From Vibrio sp. UBA2441 (GTDB taxonomy: Bacteria; Pseudomonadota; Gammaproteobacteria; Enterobacterales; Vibrionaceae): a stretch of DNA of 64,000 nucleotides. Where the stretch lies: positions 31,399-95,398 of the forward strand of contig DDQN01000044.1 of NCBI GenBank assembly GCA_002342685.1. The letters are read 5' to 3'. Of this stretch, positions 36,770 through 48,043 are shown in pieces (position 1 is the first letter of the stretch; each line of letters begins with the position of its first letter). The notes below the pieces were generated by a model, which searched no databases, was not told where the DNA came from, and saw only the letters and a list, made by a program, of their open reading frames with translations. A program made the position numbers and the translations under genes.

Positions 36770-37414
36770 ATGACTGAAGTAAACGAAGAACTGACATTAA
36801 AAAAACGCTTTCGTGGCTACTTTCCCGTTGTTATTGATGTGGAAACTGCTGGGTTTAATGCAAAAACCGATGCACTTTTGGAAATATGCGCCATTACATT
36901 AAAAATGGATGATAACGGCGACTTGCACCCAGCTTCAACGATTCATTTTCATGTTGAGCCATTTGAGGGAGCAAACCTCGAAAAAGAAGCACTTGAATTT
37001 AATGGTATAAGAGACCCGTTCAGCCCACTTCGTGGCGCTGTCTCCGAAGCAGAAGCTTTGAGAGAAATATATAAATTAGTGCGAAAAGAACAAAAGCAAG
37101 CAGATTGCAGCAGAGCAATCATAGTTGCCCACAATGCCACGTTCGATCATAGCTTTGTTATGCAAGCCAATGAACGTAGCAAGTTAAAACGAGTCCCGTT
37201 TCATCCCTTCGCAACGTTCGATACCGCAGCTTTAAGCGGACTCGCTTACGGCCAAACCGTTCTGGCCAAAGCGTGTAAGACTGCAGGGATGGAGTTTGAC
37301 AGTAAAGAAGCCCATTCTGCCTTATATGATACTCAAAAAACGGCAGATCTATTTTGCGGAATCGTCAATAAATGGAAAGCCCTTGGTGGCTGGCCACTAA
37401 GTGATCCCGAATAA
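36770..37414 (+). CDS. rnt: Ribonuclease T
   Basis: A DEDDh exoribonuclease that finishes 3' ends of tRNA, 5S and 23S rRNA. A 214-residue protein. The exonuclease motifs [20 protein letters not shown] (Asp and Glu near residue 25), [12 protein letters not shown] and the C-terminal [14 protein letters not shown] are present. The ribosome site is weak (AGATATG). The downstream permease gene starts 28 nt later and may be cotranscribed. Confidence 0.96.
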   Translation: MTEVNEELTLKKRFRGYFPVVIDVETAGFNAKTDALLEICAITLKMDDNGDLHPASTIHFHVEPFEGANLEKEALEFNGIRDPFSPLRGAVSEAEALREIYKLVRKEQKQADCSRAIIVAHNATFDHSFVMQANERSKLKRVPFHPFATFDTAALSGLAYGQTVLAKACKTAGMEFDSKEAHSALYDTQKTADLFCGIVNKWKALGGWPLSDPE

Positions 37415-37442
37415 TTAAACACAACTCAATCGAGAATTAAAA

Positions 37443-38765
37443 ATGAATCCTGTAGTAATTTCAGTATGTATTATGCTGCTGCTCGCACTGATGAGGGTCA
37501 ACGTTGTCGTTGCTCTTACCTTCAGTGCTATTGTTGGTGGCCTTGTTTCAGGCATGGACCTGAACGAATCAATTTCGGCATTTGAAAGTGGATTAGGTGG
37601 TGGTGCAACAATCGCACTAAGCTACGCTATGCTAGGTACTTTCGCCGTTGCCATTTCTAAATCAGGCCTTACCGACCTGTTAGCCCAAAATGTGATTAAG
37701 CGAATTCATGGTAATGACAACGCTGCCGCATCGACAGGCGTAAAATATCTAATTATCTGCGCGTTGATCCTAGTAACAATGTCATCGCAAAACGTGATTC
37801 CGGTTCATATCGCCTTTATTCCAATTTTAATACCACCTCTATTGGGCGTTTTTGCAAAACTAAAACTAGACCGTCGCCTAGTTGCATGTGTACTGACCTT
37901 TGGTCTTGTTACACCCTATATGGTTTTGCCAATCGGCTTTGGTGGCATTTTCTTAAACAATATTCTTCTTAAAAACTTGCACGACAATGGCTTACCTGAT
38001 GTGGTTGCCAGTCAAGTACCTACCGCGATGTTGTTACCTGGTTTAGGTATGATTTCGGGGTTATTAATTGCGGTATTTTTCACCTACCGAAAACCACGCA
38101 AATATGAAGAGACTGAGCTGACTACTGTTCATACAGAAGTAGAAGTCGATAAGCGTAATATCTTTATCGCTGGGCTTGCTATCGCTGCAGCTCTGGGCGC
38201 GCAACTTAGCACAGGTTCTATGATCATCGGTGGCCTAGCTGGCTTTATGGTGTTTACGTTTGGTGGCGTTATCAAATATAAAGAAACCCACGACGTGTTC
38301 ACCAAAGGTGTTCATATGATGGCTATGATTGGCTTTATTATGATCTCCGCAGCTGGCTTTGCCGCAGTAATGAAGCAAACTGGTGGTGTTGAAACGTTAG
38401 TTGAAGCACTTTCAACCAGTATTGGTGATAATAAGCCAATGGCAGCACTATTAATGTTGGTTGTTGGCCTATTGGTAACGATGGGCATCGGTTCTTCATT
38501 CTCTACCATCCCAATTATCGCTACTATTTATGTACCACTTGCGATTGCATTTGGGTTCTCTCCAATGGCAACAATTGCACTTGTCGGTACTGCTGCGGCA
38601 TTGGGTGACGCGGGCTCTCCTGCATCAGACTCCACATTAGGGCCAACTTCTGGTCTAAATGCGGACGGGCAACATGAGCACGTTTGGGAAACCGTAGTTC
38701 CAACCTTCATTCACTACAACATTCCGTTGATTATCTTTGGCTGGATTGCCGCAATGGTGCTGTAA
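37443..38765 (+). CDS. YuiF/NhaC-type inner-membrane permease
   Basis: A 440-residue membrane protein with about 11-12 helices, of the Na+/H+ antiporter-like YuiF group. The segments [38 protein letters not shown] and [35 protein letters not shown] are characteristic. Members are annotated as sodium/proton antiporters, but some relatives transport amino acids, so the substrate is open. It directly follows rnt and has a strong terminator. Confidence 0.8.
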   Translation: MNPVVISVCIMLLLALMRVNVVVALTFSAIVGGLVSGMDLNESISAFESGLGGGATIALSYAMLGTFAVAISKSGLTDLLAQNVIKRIHGNDNAAASTGVKYLIICALILVTMSSQNVIPVHIAFIPILIPPLLGVFAKLKLDRRLVACVLTFGLVTPYMVLPIGFGGIFLNNILLKNLHDNGLPDVVASQVPTAMLLPGLGMISGLLIAVFFTYRKPRKYEETELTTVHTEVEVDKRNIFIAGLAIAAALGAQLSTGSMIIGGLAGFMVFTFGGVIKYKETHDVFTKGVHMMAMIGFIMISAAGFAAVMKQTGGVETLVEALSTSIGDNKPMAALLMLVVGLLVTMGIGSSFSTIPIIATIYVPLAIAFGFSPMATIALVGTAAALGDAGSPASDSTLGPTSGLNADGQHEHVWETVVPTFIHYNIPLIIFGWIAAMVL

Positions 38766-38810
38766 TACCATGACCATAAAATAACAGTCAGTTTGTTCAA
38801 GAATGCACAT

Positions 38811-38842
38811 AAAAAACCCGGCTATAGTTGCCGGGTTTTTTT
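38811..38842 (+). terminator. Terminator between the permease gene and grxD
   Basis: AAAAAACCCGGC (38811-38822) pairs with GCCGGGTTTTTT (38830-38841). A and T runs on both sides make it usable in both directions. Confidence 0.9.
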
Positions 38843-38869
38843 ACTTAAATGAACCTGCTTGAAAAGTAG

Positions 38870-39202
38870 TTATTCTGCGTCTTCTACTTTTGCTGCAGCT
38901 TCTTTAATGAGTGGCTGAAGCTCACCTTTTTGGAACATTTCCAAAATGATGTCACACCCACCAATCAGCTCACCTTCAATCCATAATTGTGGAAAGGTTG
39001 GCCATTGTGCATAAGCTGGAAGCTCAGCACGGATATCTGGATTTTGTAGAATATCTACATAAGCAAATTTCTCACCACACGCCATTAGCGCCTGTGATGC
39101 TTGAGATGAAAAGCCACAGCTAGGTAGCTTTGGTGATCCTTTCATGTATAAAAGAATCGCATTTTCTTCAAGCTGTTGTTTAATTTTGTCGATAGTTTCC
39201 AT
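38870..39202 (-). CDS. grxD: Monothiol glutaredoxin 4
   Basis: Iron-sulphur cluster carrier of the CGFS type. A 110-residue protein with the active site LPSCGFSSQ (Cys29), followed by YVDILQNPDIR, WPTFPQLWIEGELIGGCDI (glutathione site) and a short acidic tail. It is divergent from sodB, another iron-linked gene, across a 275-nt region. Confidence 0.95.
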   Translation of the reverse strand: METIDKIKQQLEENAILLYMKGSPKLPSCGFSSQASQALMACGEKFAYVDILQNPDIRAELPAYAQWPTFPQLWIEGELIGGCDIILEMFQKGELQPLIKEAAAKVEDAE

Positions 39203-39477
39203 TGTCTTCTCACATGCGTATATGACTTCACTTCAACAATTCATTCTACTGATTTCCCGAAGAATAAAAAGCACAATATCTGTAAGGTTAACTATACTCT
39301 AACCAATTCTGATAACTCGACTTACTCGGTAAATTATTGAATTTTTTCGTTATCAGGGGTTTTAATAAAGTAAAAACTTGATAAACTACCCTTAAGTCAG
39401 TCATGTTGACGAATAACAAAAATTAATTGGAAGCAATAGAAAGAGTTAACTCTTTCATATCAATGGAGAATCCGGCA

Positions 39478-40059
39478 ATGGCATTTGAACTACCAGCACT
39501 ACCTTATGCGAAAGATGCACTAGAACCACATATCTCAGCTGAGACATTAGATTTCCACCACGGTAAACACCATAACACTTACGTTGTTAAGTTAAATGGC
39601 CTTATTCCTGGTACTGAATTTGAAAATAAATCTCTAGAGGAGATCATCAAGTCTTCTGCTGGCGGTGTATTCAATAACGCAGCTCAAATCTGGAACCACA
39701 CATTCTACTGGCACTGCCTTGCTCCTAATGCAGGTGGCGAACCAACTGGCGCAGTAGCCGAAGCAATTAACGCTTCATTTGGTTCTTTTGAAGAATTCAA
39801 AGCAAAATTCACTGACTCTGCAATCAATAACTTCGGTTCTTCTTGGACTTGGCTTGTTAAAAAAGCAGATGGTTCACTAGACATCGTTAACACTTCAAAC
39901 GCAGCAACTCCGTTAACTGATGAAGCTGTTACCCCACTACTGACTGTAGATCTTTGGGAACATGCTTACTACATTGATTATCGTAACGTTCGTCCTGACT
40001 ATATGAATGGTTTCTGGGCACTGGTTAACTGGGCTTTCGTAGAAGAAAACCTTGCTTAA
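39478..40059 (+). CDS. sodB: Iron superoxide dismutase
   Basis: Converts superoxide to peroxide and oxygen in the cytosol. A 193-residue protein starting [15 protein letters not shown] at the ATG matching E. coli SodB; an upstream in-frame start at 39427 is rejected on homology and on GGAG 11 nt before this ATG. Metal ligands are His27, His74 and the Asp and His of [12 protein letters not shown]. Gln70 in [14 protein letters not shown] is the position that marks iron rather than manganese enzymes. A terminator follows. Confidence 0.97.
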   Translation: MAFELPALPYAKDALEPHISAETLDFHHGKHHNTYVVKLNGLIPGTEFENKSLEEIIKSSAGGVFNNAAQIWNHTFYWHCLAPNAGGEPTGAVAEAINASFGSFEEFKAKFTDSAINNFGSSWTWLVKKADGSLDIVNTSNAATPLTDEAVTPLLTVDLWEHAYYIDYRNVRPDYMNGFWALVNWAFVEENLA

Positions 40060-40092
40060 TAAGTAAAGACTGCGGTCAATATTGATTAAATG

Positions 40093-40119
40093 AAGCTGGC
40101 ATTTTAATGCCAGCTTTTA
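40093..40119. terminator. Terminator between convergent sodB and nnrU-family gene
   Basis: AAGCTGGCA (40093-40101) pairs with TGCCAGCTT (40108-40116), followed by TTAT on the plus strand. Confidence 0.8.
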
Positions 40120-40128
40120 TTTTGGCTG

Positions 40129-40698
40129 CTACCCTATGAGCGGCATACCGATTAGCTTTGCATGAAGATACCTTACAAAGATACCTGCCAAAATTAGGCC
40201 GATGACAACCGCCATCACATCATTTTTCACCGATGGGTTAAGTCCCGATACTTTCCTCTCCTGACGTTTCTTCATTGAGATTCTGTCAGCAACCGCCCAA
40301 GCCAAAAAGCCGCCAAATAAGACTACATCAGCCAGTGTTCCATTGACTAATAAGTGACTAAATGCCCATAACTTTACCGCTATAAGCTGAGGATGTTTGG
40401 TTATCTGTTTTATCTTGCCTGGGAAATACGGAGCAATTAATAAAATCATTGCCGGGAGCATCAAAAGATAAGCAAGGTGACGAAACCAGGAAGGTGACGT
40501 ATAGAGTAAAACAGGCTCTAGTCTCGCAGCACCATAGCCCTGAGCAATAAAATAGAGACCAGCAACGGAAACAACCGTATAAAAAGCCTTCCAGCCATTT
40601 TCACTCTTTGCCACCAATTTATCACGCAGAGGTAAAGCGACTATGGATATAGAATGTATACCTAAAAATAAAATAAGCCCAAAAACTAACATTGCCAT
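40129..40698 (-). CDS. NnrU-family inner-membrane protein
   Basis: A 189-residue membrane protein of the NnrU family with about five predicted helices. LILFLGIHSISIVALPLRDKLV at the N-terminus and ITKHPQLIAVKLWAFSHLLVNG in the middle (a His-rich segment shared with isoprenylcysteine methyltransferase-like proteins) are diagnostic. The name comes from a denitrification locus, but most members have no known role and no denitrification gene lies nearby. Confidence 0.85.
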   Translation of the reverse strand: MAMLVFGLILFLGIHSISIVALPLRDKLVAKSENGWKAFYTVVSVAGLYFIAQGYGAARLEPVLLYTSPSWFRHLAYLLMLPAMILLIAPYFPGKIKQITKHPQLIAVKLWAFSHLLVNGTLADVVLFGGFLAWAVADRISMKKRQERKVSGLNPSVKNDVMAVVIGLILAGIFVRYLHAKLIGMPLIG

Positions 40699-40864
40699 GT
40701 TTAGAATTCCTGAATTAAAAAATAATTGAAACGCCTAATGCGCATCATTAAATGTATGATTTTCGTGTAGTATTAGACGGTGTCACTAATGTATTCAATA
40801 ACGCGACTAAACTAATAATTTAGTACATATAAATACAAATAACAGTTAGTTAGAGCATTTAATA

Positions 40865-40897
40865 CAAAAAAGGCCCAGATGGTTATCTGAGCCTTTT
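40865..40897 (-). terminator. Terminator of the sdh-suc operon
   Basis: On the minus strand AAAAGGCTCAGAT and ATCTGGGCCTTTT form a GC-rich stem with a 4-nt loop, followed by TTTGTA. It starts 25 nt after the sucD stop. Confidence 0.9.
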
Positions 40898-40922
40898 ATC
40901 AATACTAAACAGAGCCTGCTAC

Positions 40923-41795
40923 TTACCAGCCAGTCACTTCTCTTAGTGCTTTACCGATATCAGCCAAGCTCTTCACTGTTTTAACACCAGCAGACTCTAG
41001 CGCAGCAAATTTATCTTCAGCGGTACCTTTACCACCGGAAATAATTGCACCCGCATGGCCCATGCGCTTACCCGGAGGAGCGGTTACACCTGCGATGTAA
41101 GAAACAACTGGCTTGGTTACATTTTCTTTAATGAATGCCGCCGCTTCTTCTTCCGCAGTACCCCCAATCTCGCCAATCATAACTATCGCTTCTGTTTCAG
41201 GATCTTCCTGGAACAATTTAAGGATATCGATGAAGTTTGACCCCGGAATTGGGTCACCACCGATACCAACACAAGTCGATTGACCAAAGCCTTCGTCCGT
41301 TGTCTGCTTAACAGCTTCGTACGTTAACGTACCTGAACGCGAAACAATACCGACTTTGCCTTTCTTGTGAATATGCCCCGGCATGATACCGATCTTACAT
41401 TCGTCTGGTGTGATAACACCTGGACAGTTAGGACCGATCATCACTACACCAGCTTCATCCAGACGTACTTTAACGTCAAGAAGATCTAAAGTAGGGATAC
41501 CTTCCGTAATCGTCACGATTAATTTAATACCCGCATCGATTGCTTCAAGGATGGCATCTTTACAAAAAGGGGCTGGCACGTAAATAACAGAGGCTGTTGC
41601 ACCTGTTGCTTCTACTGCCTGACGTACGGTATTGAACACAGGCAACCCAAGATGAACCTGACCGCCTTTGCCCGGAGAAACACCACCTACCATTTGTGTG
41701 CCGTATGCAATAGCCTGCTCCGAGTGAAAAGTACCCTGACCACCAGTAAAGCCCTGACAAATAACTTTAGTATCTTTATTAATTAGTACAGACAT
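40923..41795 (-). CDS. sucD: Succinyl-CoA synthetase alpha subunit
   Basis: With SucC converts succinyl-CoA to succinate with nucleotide triphosphate formation. A 290-residue protein. The CoA-binding Rossmann segment is [31 protein letters not shown] is in the middle, and the phosphorylated His lies in [16 protein letters not shown] near residue 246. The start codon overlaps the sucC stop by one base (TAATG), ensuring coupled synthesis. It is the last gene of the operon. Confidence 0.97.
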   Translation of the reverse strand: MSVLINKDTKVICQGFTGGQGTFHSEQAIAYGTQMVGGVSPGKGGQVHLGLPVFNTVRQAVEATGATASVIYVPAPFCKDAILEAIDAGIKLIVTITEGIPTLDLLDVKVRLDEAGVVMIGPNCPGVITPDECKIGIMPGHIHKKGKVGIVSRSGTLTYEAVKQTTDEGFGQSTCVGIGGDPIPGSNFIDILKLFQEDPETEAIVMIGEIGGTAEEEAAAFIKENVTKPVVSYIAGVTAPPGKRMGHAGAIISGGKGTAEDKFAALESAGVKTVKSLADIGKALREVTGW

Positions 41796-42961
41796 TATTT
41801 GCCCTCCGCTGCAGCAACTACTTTCTCTGCTGCTTCAGTAAGAGAAGTTGCAGCAATAATATTTAGACCACTTTCCGCAAGTTTTTTCGACCCCAGAGGT
41901 GCGTTGTTACCTTCAAGACGAACAACAACAGGGACTTCTACACCAACCTCTTCAACAGCACCAATGATACCGTCAGCAATAAGGTCACAACGTACAATAC
42001 CGCCGAAAATATTTACAAGAACTGCTTTAACATTGCTATCAGATAAAATGATCTTGAATGCTTCTGTAACACGTTCTTTAGTCGCACCGCCACCTACATC
42101 AAGGAAGTTTGCAGGTTGACCACCATGAAGGTTAACGATGTCCATCGTACCCATTGCAAGGCCGGCACCATTAACCATACAACCGATGCTTCCATCAAGA
42201 GCAACGTAGTTTAGCTCCCATTGCGCCGCATGTGCTTCACGTTCATCTTCTTGAGAAGGATCGTGCATTTCACGAAGTTTAGGCTGACGATACATTGCAT
42301 TTGAATCAATGTTAATCTTGCCGTCCAGACAAAGAAGATTACCTTCACCAGTAATAACTAGTGGGTTGATTTCAAGAAGAGCTAAATCGTATTGGGCAAA
42401 CATGTCACCAAGACCCATAAAGATCTTAACGAATTGTTTGATTTGGTCACCCACAAGGCCCAATTTGAACGCCAATTCACGGCCTTGATATGACTGAGGA
42501 CCTACTAGCGGGTCAATAGCTGCCTGATGTATTAACTCTGGCGTTTCTTCCGCTATTTTCTCGATATCCACACCACCTTCAGTTGATGCCATGAATACGA
42601 TTCGACGAGTCGCGCGATCAACAACTGCACCTAAGTACAGTTCATTTGCGATATTTGATGCTTCTTCAACCAAAATCTTAGTTACTGGCTGGCCGTTAGC
42701 ATCTGTTTGATACGTTACTAGGTTTTTACCAAGCCATTTTTGGGCGAATTCTTTAACGCCTTCTTTGGTATCATGTAGTTCAACACCGCCCGCTTTGCCG
42801 CGGCCTCCAGCGTGTACTTGACACTTAACAACTTTCTTCTGTGTGCTAATGCGTCCGGCTGCTTCAAAAGCTTCTTGAGCCGTATCACATGCAAAACCTT
42901 CTGGCACAGGCAAACCGAATTCTGCAAACAGCTGCTTGGCTTGATATTCATGCAAATTCAT
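41795..42961 (-). CDS. sucC: Succinyl-CoA synthetase beta subunit (ADP-forming)
   Basis: A 388-residue ATP-grasp protein. [37 protein letters not shown] (nucleotide-binding) and [18 protein letters not shown] (CoA/partner side) are strong signatures. It is separated from sucB by 206 nt containing a hairpin, the largest gap inside the operon, and could have some independent expression. Confidence 0.97.
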   Translation of the reverse strand: MNLHEYQAKQLFAEFGLPVPEGFACDTAQEAFEAAGRISTQKKVVKCQVHAGGRGKAGGVELHDTKEGVKEFAQKWLGKNLVTYQTDANGQPVTKILVEEASNIANELYLGAVVDRATRRIVFMASTEGGVDIEKIAEETPELIHQAAIDPLVGPQSYQGRELAFKLGLVGDQIKQFVKIFMGLGDMFAQYDLALLEINPLVITGEGNLLCLDGKINIDSNAMYRQPKLREMHDPSQEDEREAHAAQWELNYVALDGSIGCMVNGAGLAMGTMDIVNLHGGQPANFLDVGGGATKERVTEAFKIILSDSNVKAVLVNIFGGIVRCDLIADGIIGAVEEVGVEVPVVVRLEGNNAPLGSKKLAESGLNIIAATSLTEAAEKVVAAAEGK

Positions 42962-43119
42962 TGTGTTATTCCATTTGTTTATCCCTGATGGGATTTATAA
43001 TTTCCATAAGGCTTACCCTCTGCATGAAGGGGCCTTTACGTTTCTCAGGTACAACTTCAACTAGTCGTTATTGGATTGCTAGTTTTGACCAAAACAGAAT
43101 CTATCCGCTTTGATAATTA

Positions 43120-43153
43120 GGGCCAGACGCTGAGCGTGCCTGGCTCTTTTTTT
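43120..43153 (+). terminator. Hairpin with plus-strand T run inside the suc operon
   Basis: GGGCCAG plus ACGC (43120-43130) pairs with GCGT plus CTGGCTC (43134-43146) around a TGA loop with a two-base bulge, followed by seven T on the plus strand. The flanking genes are on the minus strand, where the hairpin has no T run behind it. It may end an antisense transcript or act as an mRNA-processing hairpin between sucB and sucC. Confidence 0.5.
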
Positions 43154-43167
43154 ATCTATAACTTTAT

Positions 43168-44379
43168 TTAAACATTCAATAATAGTCTGGCAGGATCTTC
43201 GAGCAATTCTTTAATTGCAACTAAGAAACCCACTGACTCACGACCATCAACTAGACGATGATCATAAGAAAGCGCCAAATACATCATAGGTAGTATTTCG
43301 ACCTGACCATTTACCGCCATAGGACGGTCTTGAATTTTATGCATACCCAGTATAGCTGCTTGAGGCGGGTTGATAATTGGCGTTGACATCAACGAACCAA
43401 ATACACCACCATTAGTAATGGTAAAGTTACCGCCTATCAACTCTTCAACTGTCAACTTGCCGTCTCTACCTTTAATGGCTAACTCTTTGATACCCTTTTC
43501 AATCTCCGCCATACCAAGTAAATCGCAATCTTTTAGCACTGGTGTAACGAGACCGCGTGGCGTTGAAACGGCCATGCTGATATCAAAATAATTATGGTAA
43601 ACGATATCTTCACCATCAATGGAAGCATTCACTTCAGGAAAACGTTTAAGCGCTTCAGTAACTGCTTTCACATAAAATGACATAAAGCCTAAACGAACCC
43701 CATGACGCTCTTCAAATTGATCTTTGTATTGCTTACGCAGATCCATGATTGGCTTCATGTTAACTTCGTTAAACGTTGTTAGCATTGCGGTACTATTTTT
43801 AGCTTCTAACAAACGCTCAGCAACTCGTTTGCGCAAGCGTGTCATAGGAACACGTTTCTGGCTACGAGCAGCTGCTGGTGCTTCAACAACAGGTTCAGGC
43901 GCAGGTTTAGTTGTTTCAGCTGGCTTATTCGCTAAGTACGAATCAACGTCCTCACGTGTGATTCGACCACCGACACCCGTTCCTTTAACCTGGCTTGCTT
44001 CCAAACCTTTTTCGGCAAGAAGACGACGTACTGCAGGACTTAGCCAGTCGTTGCTTTCTTCATCCAAAGTAGCTTTATGGCGTTTATCAGGTGATGCTTC
44101 TGTTGTCTCAGTTGTATCTTTTGTTGGCTCTCCAGCCACTGCACCTACTTTAAGTTTTGCAATAAGCTGCTTAGAAAGCACTGTCGCGCCTTCTTCTTCG
44201 ATGATAGCTTCCAAAACGCCCGCTTCAGGTGCAGGAACTTCTAGCACTACTTTGTCGGTTTCGATATCAACAATAACTTCATCTCGGGCAATAGGTTCAC
44301 CCGGTTTCTTGTGCCAAGTCGCCACCGTAGCATCGGCGACGGATTCAGGTAAATCTGGAACCAGAATTTCAATTGTCAT
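43168..44379 (-). CDS. sucB: 2-oxoglutarate dehydrogenase E2 (dihydrolipoyl succinyltransferase)
   Basis: Core of the 2-oxoglutarate dehydrogenase complex. A 403-residue protein. A lipoyl domain (1-75) with Lys43 in [14 protein letters not shown] [11 protein letters not shown], then a linker and a peripheral subunit-binding domain (about 110-145, [15 protein letters not shown]...ITREDV). The catalytic domain ends with [15 protein letters not shown] carrying the active His. One lipoyl domain, as in E. coli. A ribosome site AAGGAAG is present, 30 nt after sucA. Confidence 0.97.
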   Translation of the reverse strand: MTIEILVPDLPESVADATVATWHKKPGEPIARDEVIVDIETDKVVLEVPAPEAGVLEAIIEEEGATVLSKQLIAKLKVGAVAGEPTKDTTETTEASPDKRHKATLDEESNDWLSPAVRRLLAEKGLEASQVKGTGVGGRITREDVDSYLANKPAETTKPAPEPVVEAPAAARSQKRVPMTRLRKRVAERLLEAKNSTAMLTTFNEVNMKPIMDLRKQYKDQFEERHGVRLGFMSFYVKAVTEALKRFPEVNASIDGEDIVYHNYFDISMAVSTPRGLVTPVLKDCDLLGMAEIEKGIKELAIKGRDGKLTVEELIGGNFTITNGGVFGSLMSTPIINPPQAAILGMHKIQDRPMAVNGQVEILPMMYLALSYDHRLVDGRESVGFLVAIKELLEDPARLLLNV

Positions 44380-44409
44380 AATCTTTTCTTCCTTAACTTC
44401 TAGTTCTTA

Positions 44410-47220
44410 TTAAAAGTCTAGATTTAAAGCATCATCAACTAACGCTTTCTGTTGTTTCATGTGTACGGACATATACCCAACTGCAGGAGAAGCAGATGCC
44501 GGACGTCCAGCGTATTTGAGTGTTGCTCCCTGAATTGCATTTAAGAAATTATGCTGACTACAGTACCAAGCACCTTGGTTTTGAGGCTCTTCCTGACACC
44601 AGACAAAATCTTCCACGTTTTCGTAAGCGCTAATAATTTCGCGAACTTCAAATAGTGGGAACGGGTATAGCTGTTCTACCCGGACGATGGCAACATCTTC
44701 TTGTTCATTCTTACGGCGTTGCTCTAGCAAGTCGTAATACACTTTTCCTGAACAGAATACGACACGTTTCACTTTCGACGCATCAAGCTTATCCAGTTCA
44801 GGAATTGCTGGCTGGAACGTTCCGTCAGAAAGCTCTTCTAGTGTCGAAGTACACAATGGATGACGAAGCAGAGACTTCGGTGACATCACAATTAGTGGTC
44901 GGCGCATAGGTCGTACAACCTGACGTCGCAACATGTGGTAAACCTGAGCTGGCGTCGAAGGTATCACTACCTGGATATTCTGCTCTGCACACAGTTGTAA
45001 ATAACGCTCTAAACGTGCGGACGAGTGCTCGGGGCCCTGACCTTCATACCCATGAGGAAGTAACATAGTGAGTCCGCATAATCGGCCCCATTTCTGTTCA
45101 CCCGATGAGATAAACTGATCAATAACCACTTGAGCACCGTTAGCAAAATCACCAAACTGCGCTTCCCAAATAGTTAAACCACCAGGCTCAGCTGTCGCAT
45201 AACCATATTCAAATGCCAATACCGCTGCTTCAGAAAGTACCGAGTCAAAGACCTGAAAAGTGCCTTGTTTACTGTGTACGTTCTGCAAAGGTACATAGGT
45301 ACTTGCATCATCTTGGTTGTGAAGAACGGAATGGCGATGGAAGAAGGTTCCCCTGCCTGAGTCCTGACCTGAAAATCGAATTCGTTTACTGTCGTCAACC
45401 AGAGTGCCATAAGCTAATATTTCAGCCATGCCCCAATCTAGTGCTTTTTCACCATTTATCATGGCTCGACGATCATTGTAAATTTTATTAACTCGACTTT
45501 GAAGGGAGTGACTTTCCGGATATTGGCAAAGCTTCTCACCTAATTTCTTCAGACGATTTAATTCGAATTCATTGTCCCACTCAATATTCCAGTCATGACC
45601 GAGATATGGATTCCAGTCGACCGAATGCATCTCCATTGGTCGCCATTCTTTAACGACAACTTCACCATGATCTAATGCATCACGATAACCATTGACCAAC
45701 TCGGTAGCTGTCTCAATATCAAATTCACCGCGATCAATCAGTACATCTGCATATAGCTTTCTTGGTGTTGGATGTTTTTTGATTTTTTGATACATCAATG
45801 GCTGAGTCGCGTTTGGCTCATCCGCTTCATTGTGACCATGTCTGCGATAGCAAACTAAATCAATAACAACATCGCGTTTAAACGTGTTTCGGTAATCTAG
45901 GGCTATACGCGTGATAAAGGCAACCGCTTCTGGGTCATCGGCATTCACGTGGAAAATCGGAGCCTGTACCATTTTTGCAATATCGGTACAGTACATCGTG
46001 GAGCGGGTATCATTCGGGTTAGACGTTGTAAAACCAACCTGATTGTTGATAACAATTCTAACGGTACCACCCACTCGGAATCCACGCGTACGAGACATAT
46101 TAAAGGTTTCTTGAACGACACCTTGTCCTGCAATTGCGGAGTCACCATGAATAGTAATCGGTAATACTTTACTGCCGTCATTGTCACCAAGTCGGTCTTG
46201 GCGAGCACGAACAGATCCCATAACAACCGGATTAACAATTTCTAAGTGAGAAGGGTTAAACGCTAGCGCTAAGTGAACATCACCACCGGGAGTGGCAAAA
46301 TCAGCAGAGAAACCCTGGTGATATTTCACATCACCGGTACCCCAGCTTTCACCATGCTTACCAGCAAACTCATCGAAAAGATCTTGTGGTTTCTTACCTA
46401 ATACGTTGACCAACATATTAAGACGACCACGGTGAGCCATACCAATAACGACTTCACGCATATCTGATTTACCCGCATGACGAATTAACTCTTTCATCAT
46501 TGGGATCAGTGCATCACCGCCTTCTAGAGAGAATCGTTTAGCTCCTGGGAATTTAGCCCCTAGGTATCGCTCCAAACCTTCAGCAGCAGTCAACTCTTCT
46601 AAAAACGTTTTCTTCTCTTCATTAGTAAACGTTGGTTGGCCATATACAGACTCTAATCGCTGTTGAACCCAGCGTTTTTGGTCAGTATTGATCATGTGCA
46701 TATATTCAGCACCGATCGAACCGCAATAGGTTTTTTTCAATGCACTGTAAAGGTCTTTAAGTTGCATTGTCTCTTGCGAAACAGCGAACGAACCTACATT
46801 GAAGCTTTCTTCGAAATCTTCTTCAGTAAGGTTATGAAACTCAGGGTCAAGATCTGGCCCCGGATCTCTTTGCCAAATCCCTAAAGGATCTAGGTTCGCA
46901 GCTTGATGCCCTCTAAAACGATAGGCATTTATTAATTGCAATACTTTTACTTGTTTTGCATCGACATCAGGATCACTAACTTGGACATTGTAATGCTTTG
47001 TTTCTTGAGCGAGTCGACGGAAGTAATCACGGACCCGTGAATGTGGTTGCTCTACAACCTCAGAAGACTGCATCGGCAGCCCTTCAAATACACGTTTCCA
47101 CTCTTCACTTACCAGATCGGGGTCACTTAGATACAGTTCGTAGAGTTCTTCTACATAAGTTGCATTGGCACCAGCCAAGTGTGAAGACTCGAGCCATGCC
47201 TTCATCACGCCGTTGTGCAT
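44410..47220 (-). CDS. sucA: 2-oxoglutarate dehydrogenase E1 component
   Basis: ThDP-dependent decarboxylase of the complex. A 936-residue protein starting MHNGVMKAWLESSHLAG at the ATG with AAGGGAATAT upstream; the frame is open 63 nt further but homologues start here. The N-terminal E2-binding segment is followed by YRFRGHQAANLDPLG, GMAHRGRLNMLVNVLGK, HGDSAIAGQGVVQE (ThDP/substrate His) and CYRRHGHNEADEP. The C-terminal transketolase-like half has DSGRGTFFHRHSVL and LPHGYEGQGPEHSSAR. Confidence 0.97.
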   Translation of the reverse strand: MHNGVMKAWLESSHLAGANATYVEELYELYLSDPDLVSEEWKRVFEGLPMQSSEVVEQPHSRVRDYFRRLAQETKHYNVQVSDPDVDAKQVKVLQLINAYRFRGHQAANLDPLGIWQRDPGPDLDPEFHNLTEEDFEESFNVGSFAVSQETMQLKDLYSALKKTYCGSIGAEYMHMINTDQKRWVQQRLESVYGQPTFTNEEKKTFLEELTAAEGLERYLGAKFPGAKRFSLEGGDALIPMMKELIRHAGKSDMREVVIGMAHRGRLNMLVNVLGKKPQDLFDEFAGKHGESWGTGDVKYHQGFSADFATPGGDVHLALAFNPSHLEIVNPVVMGSVRARQDRLGDNDGSKVLPITIHGDSAIAGQGVVQETFNMSRTRGFRVGGTVRIVINNQVGFTTSNPNDTRSTMYCTDIAKMVQAPIFHVNADDPEAVAFITRIALDYRNTFKRDVVIDLVCYRRHGHNEADEPNATQPLMYQKIKKHPTPRKLYADVLIDRGEFDIETATELVNGYRDALDHGEVVVKEWRPMEMHSVDWNPYLGHDWNIEWDNEFELNRLKKLGEKLCQYPESHSLQSRVNKIYNDRRAMINGEKALDWGMAEILAYGTLVDDSKRIRFSGQDSGRGTFFHRHSVLHNQDDASTYVPLQNVHSKQGTFQVFDSVLSEAAVLAFEYGYATAEPGGLTIWEAQFGDFANGAQVVIDQFISSGEQKWGRLCGLTMLLPHGYEGQGPEHSSARLERYLQLCAEQNIQVVIPSTPAQVYHMLRRQVVRPMRRPLIVMSPKSLLRHPLCTSTLEELSDGTFQPAIPELDKLDASKVKRVVFCSGKVYYDLLEQRRKNEQEDVAIVRVEQLYPFPLFEVREIISAYENVEDFVWCQEEPQNQGAWYCSQHNFLNAIQGATLKYAGRPASASPAVGYMSVHMKQQKALVDDALNLDF

Positions 47221-47314
47221 ATATTCCCTTAACCAGTAGTTTACATTATCGCCCTTGATGGGCTGTATATCGCTGGCAAACATAAAAATTATGCGGCCAG
47301 CAATTTTTATATTT

Positions 47315-48028
47315 TTAAACCGACTTATTCACCAGCATAGTTTTAATATGCCCAATGGCTTTCGTCGGGTTTAATCCCTTAGGACAAACACTTACACAAT
47401 TCATGATGCCATGGCAACGAAAAACGCTAAATGCATCATCAAGATCGGATAACCGTTCATCTGTTGCTGTATCACGACTATCAATTAACCATCGATATGC
47501 TGCCAATAATCCTGCAGGACCAATAAATTTATCAGGGTTCCACCAGAATGACGGGCATGACGTTGTACAACATGCACACATAATACATTCATAGAGTCCA
47601 TCCAAATGCGCACGTTCTTCTGGCGCTTGAAGATTTTCTCTTGAAGGAGCCAGATTACCATCAGAAATCAGATACGGCTTAACTTTTTCGTAGTTATCAT
47701 AGAATTGAGTCATATCTACGATTAAATCACGTACTACTGGTAACCCTGGTAATGGTCTGATTACGATAGGAGTCTTATCCATTAAATCAGATAACGGCGT
47801 AATACACGCCAGCCCATTAACACCATTCATGTTTAAACCATCAGAGCCACATACACCTTCTCGACAAGATCGTCTAAATGAAATAGAAGCATCTTGTTCT
47901 TTCAAAAGGATAAGTGCATCCAGTAGCATCATGTCGGAGCCTTCTTCCACTTCAAGAACATAGTCTTTCATGTAAGGCTTCTTATCAACATCAGGATTAT
48001 ATCGGTACAAAGAGAAATTCAGTTTCAT
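47315..48028 (-). CDS. sdhB: Succinate dehydrogenase iron-sulphur subunit
   Basis: Carries electrons from SdhA to quinone. A 237-residue protein with three cluster motifs: CREGVCGSDGLNMNG (2Fe-2S, near 57-70), CIMCACCTTSCPSFWWN (4Fe-4S, near 147-163) and CHGIMNCVSVCPKGLNP (3Fe-4S, near 204-220). It follows sdhA by 15 nt. Confidence 0.97.
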   Translation of the reverse strand: MKLNFSLYRYNPDVDKKPYMKDYVLEVEEGSDMMLLDALILLKEQDASISFRRSCREGVCGSDGLNMNGVNGLACITPLSDLMDKTPIVIRPLPGLPVVRDLIVDMTQFYDNYEKVKPYLISDGNLAPSRENLQAPEERAHLDGLYECIMCACCTTSCPSFWWNPDKFIGPAGLLAAYRWLIDSRDTATDERLSDLDDAFSVFRCHGIMNCVSVCPKGLNPTKAIGHIKTMLVNKSV

Positions 48029-48043
48029 AATTCAATGCTCTCC

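Noticed and set aside
43724..44413. 229-codon plus-strand frame antisense to sucB
   Set aside because: It is a long shadow created by the Ala/Pro-rich linker of SucB; no ribosome site or domain.
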